From Pseudoroseicyclus tamaricis (GTDB lineage Bacteria > Pseudomonadota > Alphaproteobacteria > Rhodobacterales > Rhodobacteraceae), in assembly GCF_012070395.1 (NCBI RefSeq), contig NZ_JAAFYS010000003.1, positions 372,001 to 436,000 on the forward strand: a stretch of DNA of 64,000 nucleotides, read 5' to 3'. The position numbers and the translations under genes were made by a program. The number at the start of each line of letters is the position of its first letter. Within the stretch, counting starts at the first letter, position 1. Shown here in pieces: positions 34,369 to 43,429 of this stretch. The notes under the pieces were generated by a model. The model did no database searches. It saw only the letters and a list, made by a program, of their open reading frames with translations, and was not told the DNA's origin.

Positions 34369-34415
34369 GTGGGGGCCAGCCCCCACAATCCCGCGGTATT
34401 TATGGCCAGATGAAA
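34369..34415 (+). repeat. Hairpin + GGCCAGATGAA terminator-like repeat, copy T3
   Basis: Stem GTGGGGGC-ca-GCCCCCAC, then AATCCCGCGGTATTT, then ATGGCCAGATGAAAC. It lies 20 bp after the DUF2244 stop in the same orientation. Best match to T2. Confidence 0.8.
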
Positions 34416-34519
34416 CAGGCGGGAGAGGCGCCGGCCCGCGAGCGAAGGGCGCTGCCCTGGCGCGCGGGGTGGGCGGGCGGGAGCGCGGCAGGGCAGCGGC
34501 CGGGGATGCCGGGCGGCGG

Positions 34520-34978
34520 TCAGCCCAGCCGGGACTTGACCTTGGAGCCGGCCTTGCCGAAATCCATGCGCCCGGCGAAGCGGCCCTTCAGCTCGGCCAT
34601 CACCTTGCCCATGTCGCGGATGTTCTCCGCCCCCACGTCGGCGATGGCGGTGTCGACGGCGGCATCGGCCTCCGCCTCCGTCAGCGGCCGGGGCAGGAAC
34701 TCCTCGATCACCTTAATCTCGGCCTCCTCGCGGGTCGCCATGTCCACGCGCCCCGCCTCGGCATAGGCGCGGGCGCTCTCGTGGCGCTGCTTGACCATCT
34801 TGCCGAGGATCGCGGTGATCTCGGCATCGGAGACACCGCCATCCTCGCCCTCGCCGCGGGCGGCGATGTCCCGGTCCTTGATGGCCGCATTGATCAGCCG
34901 CAGGGTCGAGAGGCGATCCGCCTCCCGGGCCCGCATGGCATCCTTGAGCGCCACATTGATGCGGCTGCGCAAATCCAT
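34520..34978 (-). CDS. GatB/YqeY domain-containing protein
   Basis: A 152-residue all-helical protein of the YqeY family, related to the tRNA-binding tail of the GatB amidotransferase subunit. The opening LRSRINVALKDAMRAREADRLSTLRLINAAIKD and the closing VMAELKGRFAGRMDFGKAGSKVKSRL are typical. Its physiological role is not established. It is divergent from carA, with 233 bp between. That gap contains a TTAAC half-site (35037) but no complete recognised operator. Confidence 0.92.
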   Translation of the reverse strand: MDLRSRINVALKDAMRAREADRLSTLRLINAAIKDRDIAARGEGEDGGVSDAEITAILGKMVKQRHESARAYAEAGRVDMATREEAEIKVIEEFLPRPLTEAEADAAVDTAIADVGAENIRDMGKVMAELKGRFAGRMDFGKAGSKVKSRLG

Positions 34979-35211
34979 TCGATCCGTCCCCTGCTGGTCC
35001 GACCACGAGGGGTCGGGGATGCGACAAGCCGCCCTTTTAACGCTTCCGTTGGGTCCTCACAACCGCCCCGCTCGGTCACGCGCCGTCACGCGTGCCGGCA
35101 TGTACGAGGCAGCGCCGGGGCCGCGCCCGGGCCAGCCCCGCTTGACGCTCCCCGGGCACCTCCCTAGATGTCGCCGGAACACCCGACATCCCCTGCCCGA
35201 GGAGCCGCCCG

Positions 35212-36387
35212 ATGACTCACGCCCCGGCCAAGCCGACCGCCTGCCTGGCTCTCGCCGACGGGACCGTCTTCTACGGCCGAGGCTTCGGTGCCACCGGCAA
35301 GGCGGTGGCGGAGCTGTGCTTCAACACCGCCATGACCGGCTACCAGGAGATCATGACCGATCCCTCCTATGCCGGGCAGATCGTCACCTTCACCTTCCCC
35401 CATGTCGGCAATGTCGGCACCAACCCCGACGACGACGAGACGGGGGACCCGGTCGCCGCCGGCCTCGTGGTGAAGTGGGACCCGACGGAGCCCTCCAACT
35501 GGCGCGCCGCCCAGCGCCTGCAGGACTGGCTCGCCTCCCGCGGCCGCATCGGCATCGGCGGCATCGACACGCGGCGGCTGACCCGCGCAATCCGGCAGCA
35601 GGGCTCGCCCCACGCGGCGCTGGCCCATGACCCGGACGGCAATTTCGACATCGCCGCCCTCGTGGCGGAGGCGCGCGCCTTCCCCGGCCTTGTCGGACTC
35701 GATCTGGCGAAGGACGTCTCCACCCGGCAGACCTACCGCTGGAACGAGATGCGCTGGGCGTGGCCGGCCGGCTATGTTCAGCAGGAGGCGCCGCAGCACC
35801 GCGTCGTCGCCATCGATTACGGCGCCAAGCGCAACATCCTGCGCTGCCTCGCCTCGGCCGGCTGCGACGTCACCGTGCTGCCGGCGACGGCAACGGCGGA
35901 GGATGTGCTGGCCCACGAGCCCGACGGCATATTCCTCACCAACGGCCCGGGGGATCCGGCGGCGACCGGCGAATACGCCGTCCCCGCCATCCGCGGGCTG
36001 GTGGAGAAGACGGAACTGCCGCTCTTCGGCATCTGCCTCGGCCACCAGATGCTCGCTCTCGCCCTCGGCGCCCGCACCGTGAAGATGAACCACGGCCACC
36101 ACGGCGCCAACCACCCGGTGAAGGACATGGAGACGGGCAAGGTCGAGATCACCTCGATGAACCACGGCTTCACCGTCGACAGCCAGACGCTGCCCGCCGG
36201 CGTGAAGGAGACGCATGTCTCCCTCTTCGACGGCTCGAACTGCGGCATCCGCGTCGATGGCCGGCCGATCTTCTCCGTTCAGTACCACCCCGAGGCGAGC
36301 CCGGGGCCGCAGGACAGCTACTACCTGTTCGAACGCTTCGCCGCCGCCATGGCCGCGCGCAGCGGCGCGGCGGCGCCTGCGGGCTGA
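35212..36387 (+). CDS. carA: Carbamoyl-phosphate synthase small subunit
   Basis: A 391-residue glutaminase subunit. It hydrolyses glutamine and channels ammonia to CarB for arginine and pyrimidine synthesis. The N-terminal dimerisation domain (about 8-150) has CFNTAMTGYQEIMTDPSYAGQ. The class I amidotransferase domain follows, with nucleophile Cys275 in GICLGHQ and the His/Glu pair in QYHPEASPG. carB is not adjacent. ATG 35212 follows GAGGAGCCGCCCG. The gene is preceded by a 233-bp gap. Confidence 0.96.
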   Translation: MTHAPAKPTACLALADGTVFYGRGFGATGKAVAELCFNTAMTGYQEIMTDPSYAGQIVTFTFPHVGNVGTNPDDDETGDPVAAGLVVKWDPTEPSNWRAAQRLQDWLASRGRIGIGGIDTRRLTRAIRQQGSPHAALAHDPDGNFDIAALVAEARAFPGLVGLDLAKDVSTRQTYRWNEMRWAWPAGYVQQEAPQHRVVAIDYGAKRNILRCLASAGCDVTVLPATATAEDVLAHEPDGIFLTNGPGDPAATGEYAVPAIRGLVEKTELPLFGICLGHQMLALALGARTVKMNHGHHGANHPVKDMETGKVEITSMNHGFTVDSQTLPAGVKETHVSLFDGSNCGIRVDGRPIFSVQYHPEASPGPQDSYYLFERFAAAMAARSGAAAPAG

Positions 36388-36394
36388 GGGCGGC

Positions 36395-36409
36395 TTAACC
36401 GGCACTTAA
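36395..36409. promoter_or_regulatory. CtrA-type binding site
   Basis: TTAA-ccggcac-TTAA followed by C: a full match to the CtrA consensus TTAA-N7-TTAA. It is 8 bp after the carA stop and 41 bp before the glycosyltransferase start. In DNA this GC-rich two TTAA in exact register are unlikely by chance. CtrA control is inferred. Confidence 0.6.
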
Positions 36410-36424
36410 CCAACCGGCGGCTAA

Positions 36425-36442
36425 CCTCCTGTTAAAAGGAGG
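36425..36442 (+). promoter_or_regulatory. Hairpin sequestering the Shine-Dalgarno of the glycosyltransferase gene
   Basis: CCTCCT-gttaaa-AGGAGG, a perfect 6-bp inverted repeat. The right arm is the ribosome-binding site, seven bases before ATG 36450. The left arm is an exact anti-Shine-Dalgarno sequence. This would lower translation unless opened. Confidence 0.6.
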
Positions 36443-36449
36443 AGAGCCG

Positions 36450-38186
36450 ATGGCGGAGGTCACCCCTGCCGAGATCACCGCGCCGGTCCGGCTGCGGCGA
36501 GCGAGCCCTCGCGCGCGGCTGCGGGTGGACCCGCTCGCCCGCCGGGCGGACCCGCGGCTGATCGCCCGCCTCGGGGCGGAGATCTGCCTGACCGACCAGG
36601 TGCTGCCTTGGCGGCGCGAGGGCGGGGCGACGATCCTGCTCGCGATGGATGCCGAGACGGTGCGCCACCGCCTGCCCGCCTACGAGACGGTGCTCGGCCC
36701 CGTGCGCCTCGCCGCCGCCCCGCCGGGGCGGCTGGCGGAGGCGCTGACCCGCGATGCCGGCGCGCTCCTCGCCCTGGAAGCGGAGGAGCGGCTGCCCCCG
36801 TCCCTCTCCTGCCGGGGCCTCGGCGCCGGCACCGGGCTACGCGGGGGCGTCGGGATAGCGCTCCTGCTGGCGCTGGCGGCGCTGCTCGCCGCGCCCGGGC
36901 CGGTCTTCCTGGCGCTCTGCCTGCTCACGGCCCTCCTCGGCGCAGCCTTCACGGTGCTGCGCCTGCTGGCGCTCTTCGCCGCCCCGCCCTCCCGGCCGGC
37001 GCTGCCGGCCCCGGTCGCGCCGGCGCCGGAGTTGTTGCCCCGCGTCTCCCTCTTCGTGCCGCTCTACCAGGAGCGGGAGATCGCGGGCGCGCTGCTGCGC
37101 CGCCTCGGCCGGCTGGACTACCCGACGGACCGGCTGGATCTCTGCCTGATCCTCGAGGCGGACGACCCGCAGACGGAGGCGGCGCTGGCCCGCACCGACC
37201 TGCCACCCCACGCGCGCGTCATCCGCGTGCCGGCCGGCGGGCTGCGCACCAAGCCCCGCGCGCTCAACTACGCGCTGACGCTGGCGCGCGGACAGATCAT
37301 CGGCATCTACGATGCCGAGGACGCGCCTGCGCCCGACCAGCTGCGCCGGGTCGCCGCCCGCTTCGCGACGGCGCCGCCGCAGGTGGGCTGCCTGCAGGGG
37401 GCGCTCGACTTCTACAACAGCGGCAGCAACTGGGTCGCCGGCTGCTTCACGCTGGAATATGCGGCCTGGTTCCGGGTGCTCCTGCCCGGCCTTGCCGCGC
37501 TCGATCTGCCGGTGCCGCTGGGGGGGACGACGCTGTTCCTGCGCCGCGACGTGCTCACCCGCCTTGGCGGCTGGGATGCCCACAACGTCACCGAGGATGC
37601 CGACCTCGGCCTGCGCCTGCACCGCGCCGGCTACCGCACCGAGCTGATCGACACCGTCACCCAGGAGGAGGCGGCGAACCGCCCCCGCCCCTGGATCCGC
37701 CAGCGCTCCCGCTGGCTGAAGGGCTACGCGCTGACCTGGGCGAGCCACATGCGCCACCCGGCCGCCCTGCTCCGCGACTTAGGCTGGAGGGGCTTCTGGG
37801 CGGTGCAGCTGCTCTTCCTCGGCACGCTGGCGCAGTTCCTGCTGGCGCCCGTCGGGTGGAGCTTCTGGGCCCTCGCCCTCGGCCTGCCGCACGTGCTGGC
37901 GACGCTCCCCGCCGGGCTGATCCTCGGCATCCTCGCCCTGCAGCTGGTGACACTGGCGGTGAGCCTGCTCACCTTCGCCATCGCCGCCGCCCGCTCCGGC
38001 CGGCCGTGGATGATGCTCTCCTACCCGCTGCTCTGGGTCTACTTCCCGATGGCCACGCTGGCGCTTCTCAAGGCGCTACGGGAGCTGGTGGCGCAGCCCT
38101 TCTACTGGGACAAGACGTCCCACGGACACTCCCAGCCAGACGAGGTGCCCCGGCCCACTGCGCGCCATCGGCGGGTGGTGCGATGA
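36450..38186 (+). CDS. Membrane family-2 glycosyltransferase (XagB-like)
   Basis: A 578-residue processive-type GT2. Residues 1-110 form a soluble domain resembling the N-terminal domain of GspE/MshE proteins, as seen in XagB-like enzymes. Two helices follow (about 128-175). The GT2 domain has LEADDP (235-240), DAEDAPAP (288-295), TED (381-383) and QRSRW (418-422). C-terminal helices (about 450-545) end the protein. It should polymerise and extrude a surface polysaccharide, but the sugar is unknown. A CtrA site and an anti-Shine-Dalgarno hairpin precede it. It is apparently monocistronic. Confidence 0.85.
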   Translation: MAEVTPAEITAPVRLRRASPRARLRVDPLARRADPRLIARLGAEICLTDQVLPWRREGGATILLAMDAETVRHRLPAYETVLGPVRLAAAPPGRLAEALTRDAGALLALEAEERLPPSLSCRGLGAGTGLRGGVGIALLLALAALLAAPGPVFLALCLLTALLGAAFTVLRLLALFAAPPSRPALPAPVAPAPELLPRVSLFVPLYQEREIAGALLRRLGRLDYPTDRLDLCLILEADDPQTEAALARTDLPPHARVIRVPAGGLRTKPRALNYALTLARGQIIGIYDAEDAPAPDQLRRVAARFATAPPQVGCLQGALDFYNSGSNWVAGCFTLEYAAWFRVLLPGLAALDLPVPLGGTTLFLRRDVLTRLGGWDAHNVTEDADLGLRLHRAGYRTELIDTVTQEEAANRPRPWIRQRSRWLKGYALTWASHMRHPAALLRDLGWRGFWAVQLLFLGTLAQFLLAPVGWSFWALALGLPHVLATLPAGLILGILALQLVTLAVSLLTFAIAAARSGRPWMMLSYPLLWVYFPMATLALLKALRELVAQPFYWDKTSHGHSQPDEVPRPTARHRRVVR

Positions 38187-38238
38187 GGGAGGCGGGCGCA
38201 GCAGAAGCGGTGCGCACTCGGCCCCAACGCCCCGTAGA

Positions 38239-38254
38239 CCGGGCTTCAGCCCGG
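38239..38254. terminator. CCGGGCT/AGCCCGG palindrome between convergent genes
   Basis: Perfect 7-bp arms with a 2-base centre, preceded by CGTAGA. It lies between the glycosyltransferase (plus, ends 38186) and the GntR gene (minus, ends 38277). It could terminate from both sides, although there is no T-run. The same short palindrome is a recurring intergenic motif in proteobacteria. Confidence 0.45.
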
Positions 38255-38276
38255 CACCCCCGATGCACGCCCCCCG

Positions 38277-38933
38277 TCAGAGCCGCGCCGCCTCCACCTT
38301 CTGCGCGTCCAGCTTCAGCCGCGTGATGAAGGCGCTCGAGATATGCTCCCGCAGCGCCGCATAGGCGCCCTCCCCGTCCCCCGCCTCGATGGCGGTGACG
38401 ATGGTCTCGTGCTCGTCGAGCGTCCGCGCCCCCCGCCCTTCGGCGGCAATCGAGGTGCTGGCGAGCAGCGCCATGGAGCGGTGCACGAGGTCCAGCTGGC
38501 GCACGAGGAAGCGGTTGTGCGAGGCGAGGTGGATCTGCTTGTGGAACCGCCGGTTGGCCCGCGCCATCGCGTCAGGGTCGTCCACGAGCGCCCTATCCGC
38601 CTCCAGCATGTCGCGCAGCACGCGGATCTCTTCCGGCGTCGCGTTGCGCGCCGCCAGCCGCGCCGCCAGCCCCTCCAGCTCGCCGCGCACGACGTAGAGC
38701 TCGGCCAGCTGGTTGTGATCGAGCGAGGCGACGATCATCGAGCGCCCGTCCCGCGTCAGGATCGCCTGCGTCTCCAGCCGCTGCAGCGCCTCGCGGATGG
38801 GCGTGCGGGAGACGCCGAACCGCTCCGCCAGCTCGCTCTCCACCAGCCGGTCGCCGGGGCGGTAGGTGCCGGCGTCGATGGCATCGAGGATCAGCCGGTA
38901 GGCGTCCTTCTGCGGGGCCTTGGGGGTGGTCAT
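38277..38933 (-). CDS. GntR-family (FadR/FCD) transcriptional regulator
   Basis: A 218-residue regulator. The GntR winged helix occupies about residues 8-72 (RPGDRLVESELAERFGVSRTPIREALQRLE). The FCD ligand-binding domain follows (about 85-210), with Asp/His residues expected to bind a metal and an organic acid. ATG 38933 is preferred over GTG 38939. The neighbours do not reveal the regulated pathway. It is divergent from the HAD nucleotidase, 115 bp apart. Confidence 0.9.
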   Translation of the reverse strand: MTTPKAPQKDAYRLILDAIDAGTYRPGDRLVESELAERFGVSRTPIREALQRLETQAILTRDGRSMIVASLDHNQLAELYVVRGELEGLAARLAARNATPEEIRVLRDMLEADRALVDDPDAMARANRRFHKQIHLASHNRFLVRQLDLVHRSMALLASTSIAAEGRGARTLDEHETIVTAIEAGDGEGAYAALREHISSAFITRLKLDAQKVEAARL

Positions 38934-39048
38934 GCGCACTCCGATGGGCGGGGCGAGGCGGCCCCGGGGGGCGCGGCGAGCCTAGGCCCCCGCCCCCGGC
39001 CGATCAAGCGCCCTTGCGCCGCACGTCCCGGCAGGGCACCACCGGCGC

Positions 39049-39723
39049 ATGGTTGCCGCCTCCTTCGCCCATGTCAAAGTCTGGGTCTTCGACCTCGACA
39101 ATACGCTCTACCCGCCCGAGGCCCGCCTCTTCGACCAGATCGAGCGGAAGATGAACGCCTATGTCATCCGCGAGCTCGGCGTCCCGCCGGAGGAGGCCGA
39201 CCGCCTGCGCGCCGATTACTGGCGTGCCCATGGCACCACCCTCGCCGGCCTGATGGCCGAGCACGGGGTGGACCCGGACCCGTACCTCGCCGAGGTGCAT
39301 GACATCGACGTCTCCGGCCTCTCGCCCGATCCGGCCCTCGCGGCCGCGATCCGCGCCCTGCCCGGCCGGCGGATCGTCTACACCAACGGCTCGCGCCCCT
39401 ATGCAGAGCAGGTGCTGGCGGCGCGCGGCCTCGCCGGCTGCTTCGATGCCGTCTACGGCGTCGAACATGCCGGCTACCGACCGAAGCCCGAGCAGGCGGC
39501 ATTCGAGGCGGTCTTCGCGCTGGACGGCATCGCCCCCGCCGAGGCGGCGATGTTCGAGGATGTGCCGCGCAACCTCGCCGTCCCCCACGCGCTGGGGATG
39601 CGCACGGTGCATGTCGCGCCGGAGCCTCTGCCGCCCGATCTGGCGGCGGAGCACATCCATCACCACACGTCCGACCTCACCGCCTTCCTGCAGGCCCTCG
39701 CCCCGGGCGTTGCGCCGGCCTAG
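39049..39723 (+). CDS. HAD-family pyrimidine 5'-nucleotidase (SDT1-like)
   Basis: A 224-residue HAD subfamily IA phosphatase. Motif I is VFDLDNTLYPPE (about 12-23), motif II is IVYTNGSRPY, and motif III/IV is KPEQAAFEAV...AAMFEDVPRNL. The DNTLYP variant and length match the TIGR01993 pyrimidine 5'-nucleotidase group. It likely dephosphorylates UMP/CMP. It sits nine bases before the UbiH-type gene and is probably co-transcribed. Confidence 0.88.
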   Translation: MVAASFAHVKVWVFDLDNTLYPPEARLFDQIERKMNAYVIRELGVPPEEADRLRADYWRAHGTTLAGLMAEHGVDPDPYLAEVHDIDVSGLSPDPALAAAIRALPGRRIVYTNGSRPYAEQVLAARGLAGCFDAVYGVEHAGYRPKPEQAAFEAVFALDGIAPAEAAMFEDVPRNLAVPHALGMRTVHVAPEPLPPDLAAEHIHHHTSDLTAFLQALAPGVAPA

Positions 39724-39732
39724 ATAGGGGGC

Positions 39733-40911
39733 ATGGACAGCGATCTCCTCATCGCCGGCGGCGGCATCGCCGGCCTCACTGCCGCCGCCACCTTCGGCGC
39801 CGCCGGCTTTACCGTCACTCTGGTGGACCCGGCCCCCGCCGATGCGGCGCCCGACCGACGCTCCACAGCCTTCCTGCAGCCCGCCCGCGCGCTCCTGGAG
39901 GAGGCCGGCATCTGGGCGCACCTCGCCCCGCATGCGACGCCCCTGAGGGTGATGCGCATCGTCGATGCCGGCGGGGCGGAGCCGCTGGCCCGCATTGTGG
40001 CGGATTTCGACAGTGCCGAGTTCGGCGGCGAGGCGGCGGAGCCCTTCGGCTGGAACATCCCGAACGCCCTGATCCGTGAAGCCCTGCTCGGCCGCCTCGC
40101 CGAGCTGCCGACCGTCACCCTCCGCCAGGGCACCGGGTTCGCCGGCGTCACCCCGCGCGATGCCGAGGCCCTGGTGCGACTGAGCGACAGCACCCGTCTC
40201 GCCACCCGCCTGCTGATCGGGGCGGACGGGCGCAATTCGGCGGTGCGCGAGGCCTATGGCATCGGCGTGCACACCTTCCGCTACGGGCAGAAGGCGCTGG
40301 TCTTCACCGTCACGCACGAGCGCCCGCATGACGAGGTCTCCACCGAGATCCACCGCGCCGGCGGCCCCTTCACGCTGGTGCCGCTGCCCGATCACGAGGG
40401 GCGCCCCGCCTCCGCCGTCGTCTGGATGGAGCGGGCGGAGGAGGCGCTGCGCCTCGCCGCCCTGCCGGACGCCGCCTTCTCCGCCGCCGCCACAACCCGC
40501 TCCGCCGGGGTACTGGGGGAGCTGACGCTGGCCTCGCCGCGGCAGGCCTGGCCGATCATCGCCCAGCGGGCCGAGGCCATCGCCGAGAAGCGCATGGCCC
40601 TGATGGCCGAGGCGGCGCACGTGGTGCCGCCCATCGGCGCGCAGGGGCTGAACATGTCGCTCGCCGACCTGCGCGCGCTGCTGGAGCTGGCGACGCCGGA
40701 GGGCCTCGGCTCGGCCGAGATGCTCTCCGCCTACGCCCGCCGCCGCGAGCCCGACATCCGCACCCGCCTCCTCGGCATCGACGCCCTCAACCGCGCCGCC
40801 ATCGCCGGCCTGCCGCCCCTGCGAGACCTCCGCGCCGCCGCGCTCCGCGCCCTCCACGGCGCGACTCCCGTGCGGCGCGGGCTGATGCAGCTGGGACTGG
40901 GGGCGCGGTAG
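39733..40911 (+). CDS. UbiH/UbiF/COQ6-type FAD monooxygenase
   Basis: A 392-residue flavoprotein hydroxylase. The FAD-binding GGGIAGLTAA is near residue 8. The GADGRNSAVREA (DG) motif lies about 158-169. The second FAD motif is HVVPPIGAQGLNMSLAD, the family's GD-type block with the usual Asp replaced. It probably hydroxylates the ubiquinone ring; ring position (C5, C6 or C1) cannot be deduced. It is followed by repeat element R5. Confidence 0.88.
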   Translation: MDSDLLIAGGGIAGLTAAATFGAAGFTVTLVDPAPADAAPDRRSTAFLQPARALLEEAGIWAHLAPHATPLRVMRIVDAGGAEPLARIVADFDSAEFGGEAAEPFGWNIPNALIREALLGRLAELPTVTLRQGTGFAGVTPRDAEALVRLSDSTRLATRLLIGADGRNSAVREAYGIGVHTFRYGQKALVFTVTHERPHDEVSTEIHRAGGPFTLVPLPDHEGRPASAVVWMERAEEALRLAALPDAAFSAAATTRSAGVLGELTLASPRQAWPIIAQRAEAIAEKRMALMAEAAHVVPPIGAQGLNMSLADLRALLELATPEGLGSAEMLSAYARRREPDIRTRLLGIDALNRAAIAGLPPLRDLRAAALRALHGATPVRRGLMQLGLGAR

Positions 40912-40957
40912 GCAGGTACCCGGGCACGCCGCTAGCCAAAGGGCCGCTTTCAGCCAA

Positions 40958-41126
40958 GCGCCCCGCCCGAACGCCGGCCCGTGGGGTGGCGCTCCGACGG
41001 CACCGCTGCGCGCTTTATGCCCGCAAAACCCCTCCCTGCCCTGAGCGAGGCACCAAGCCCCAGCAGAGCGCCAGCCCGCCGGGACGGGCCGGCGCTCGCG
41101 CGGCGCCTCCGGCTTGATTCCGCGCG
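40958..41126 (+). repeat. Dispersed structured element, copy R5
   Basis: 169-bp full copy in the same orientation as R1 and opposite to R2-R4. It carries GCGCTTTATGCC and the hairpin with GAGCGCC/GGCGCTC arms, and ends at CTTGATTCCGCGCG. No P palindrome is nearby. Confidence 0.85.
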
Positions 41127-41181
41127 AGGTCACAGCGGCAAGAAAACCGCAGCGAAGAGACCCGGCCCCTCCCGCCCCCTG

Positions 41182-41233
41182 TTTCATCTGGCCAAAAATA
41201 CCCTCGGGGGGCTCCGGGGGGCTGGCCCCCCGG
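41182..41233 (-). repeat. Hairpin + GGCCAGATGAA terminator-like repeat, copy T4
   Basis: Minus orientation: stem CCGGGGGGC-ca-GCCCCCCGG (41233-41214), a C-run, GAGGGTATTTTT, then GGCCAGATGAAAC. It begins 28 bp after the stop of the minus-strand Lrp pair. Confidence 0.8.
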
Positions 41234-41260
41234 TCCCGCACTCTCCGCCCGCGCCACCGC

Positions 41261-41716
41261 TCAGATCGGCCCCGGCCGCCGCTCCTCGCTCAGGAGCACG
41301 TTGGCCTCCAGCGCCCCAACCCCCGGCAGCGTCATGATCCGCCGCCGCAGCACCCGCTCGAAATCGCCGAGGTCGCGCGCCACCACCCGCAGACGGAAGT
41401 CGTAGAGCCCGAGGACGTGCTCCACGAGCTGCACCTCTCGGATGGCGCTCACCGCCCGCTCGAAGTCGGCGAGGTTGACCTGGCTCTTCGCCGCCAGCTT
41501 CACGCCGAGGAAGACCGTCACGCCGAAGCCCAGCGCCCCGGCATCGAGCCGCAGCCGCCGCCCGGCGAGCACGCCGGCCTCGCGCAGCCGCTTCACCCGT
41601 CGCCACGCCGCCGGCTGGGAGAGGCCGAGCCGCCGCCCCAGCTCCGCCGTCGGCAGGGCGGCGTCGGCGGCGAGCTCTCGCAGGAGCCTCCGGTCGATCT
41701 CGTCCAGTTCGATCAC
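41261..41716 (-). CDS. Lrp/AsnC-family regulator (second of a coupled pair)
   Basis: A 151-residue Lrp-type protein. The N-terminal helix-turn-helix is at about 1-60 (LDEIDRRLLRELAADAALPTAELGRRLGLSQPAAWRRVKRL). The RAM effector/oligomerisation domain spans about 65-150 (VEHVLGLYDFRLRVVARDLGDFE). It starts at ATG 41716 overlapping the stop of the upstream Lrp gene by four bases. Lrp proteins respond to amino acids. It is followed by terminator-like T4. Confidence 0.92.
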   Translation of the reverse strand: MIELDEIDRRLLRELAADAALPTAELGRRLGLSQPAAWRRVKRLREAGVLAGRRLRLDAGALGFGVTVFLGVKLAAKSQVNLADFERAVSAIREVQLVEHVLGLYDFRLRVVARDLGDFERVLRRRIMTLPGVGALEANVLLSEERRPGPI

Positions 41717-42180
41717 AGCGGCAGCGCCTCGTCGCGCTTCACCTCGGTGAGTGTCATGAGGCTCTCGATATCGGCGATGTGGGGGAGCGTCAGGATGCGC
41801 TGGCGGTAGATCTGCTGGTAGTGGCCGAGGTCGCGGGCGATGACGTGCAGGCGGACGTCGACGCGGCCGAGGAACGTCTGGATCTCCGTCACTTCGGGGA
41901 TCGCCCGCGCGCCTTCGAGGAAGTCCTCGAAGGCCCGGGCCGCCGTCTTGTCCAGCGTCACGCGAAGCGAGACGGCGACGACGTAGCCCAGTGCCCGCCA
42001 GTCGATCACCGCCTCCTGCCCCTGGATCACGCCGGCCTCCTCCATCTTTGCCACCCGCCGCCCGGCCTTCAGCGCCGTCACCCCTGCTCGCTCGGCGAGA
42101 TCGGCAAGGCTCAGCTCGGGCTCCGACTGCCAGATCCTCAGGAGCCGCCGGTCGGTGTTATCAAGCATGATCTCTGCCAT
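41713..42180 (-). CDS. Lrp/AsnC-family regulator (first of a coupled pair)
   Basis: A 155-residue Lrp-type protein with helix-turn-helix (LSLADLAERAGVTALKAGRRVAKMEE) and RAM domain (TEIQTFLGRVDVRLHVIARDLGHYQQIYRQRI). Starts at ATG 42180 (MAEIML) or ATG 42168 (MLDNTDRR). It is divergent from ilvC with 117 bp between, so branched-chain amino acid control of ilvC is a natural guess. It differs clearly in sequence from its partner, so this is not a recent duplication. Confidence 0.92.
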   Translation of the reverse strand: MAEIMLDNTDRRLLRIWQSEPELSLADLAERAGVTALKAGRRVAKMEEAGVIQGQEAVIDWRALGYVVAVSLRVTLDKTAARAFEDFLEGARAIPEVTEIQTFLGRVDVRLHVIARDLGHYQQIYRQRILTLPHIADIESLMTLTEVKRDEALPL

Positions 42181-42201
42181 TTTCGACCCCGCAGCGAATA
42201 G

Positions 42202-43320
<1,119 letters not shown>

Positions 43321-43357
43321 GTCGCGGCGGGGCAGCCCCGCCCGGATGCGACGACGG

Positions 43358-43395
43358 AGCGGCCCGGCAGCGATGCCGGGCCGCTCTGCGTTTGG
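43358..43395 (+). terminator. ilvC transcription terminator
   Basis: Perfect 12-bp stem AGCGGCCCGGCA/TGCCGGGCCGCT with a GCGA tetraloop (43358-43385), then CTGCGTTTG. It begins 37 bp after the ilvC stop. Confidence 0.75.
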
Positions 43396-43399
43396 GGGC

Positions 43400-43418
43400 G
43401 GTGGGTTGCAAACCCACC
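43400..43418 (+). repeat. GGTGGGTT/AACCCACC palindrome P4
   Basis: Perfect 8-bp arms around GCA, followed by CTACGGGG. It lies between the ilvC terminator and the convergent FtsX-type permease. No R element accompanies it. Confidence 0.8.
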
Positions 43419-43429
43419 CTACGGGGCCC

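Larger units (their letters stand above)
40912..41260. other. Intergenic region with R5 and T4
   Basis: 349 bp between the UbiH-type gene and the Lrp pair, which converge. It is filled by element R5 (40958-41126) and terminator-like repeat T4 (41182-41233). No coding region is supported. Confidence 0.8.
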
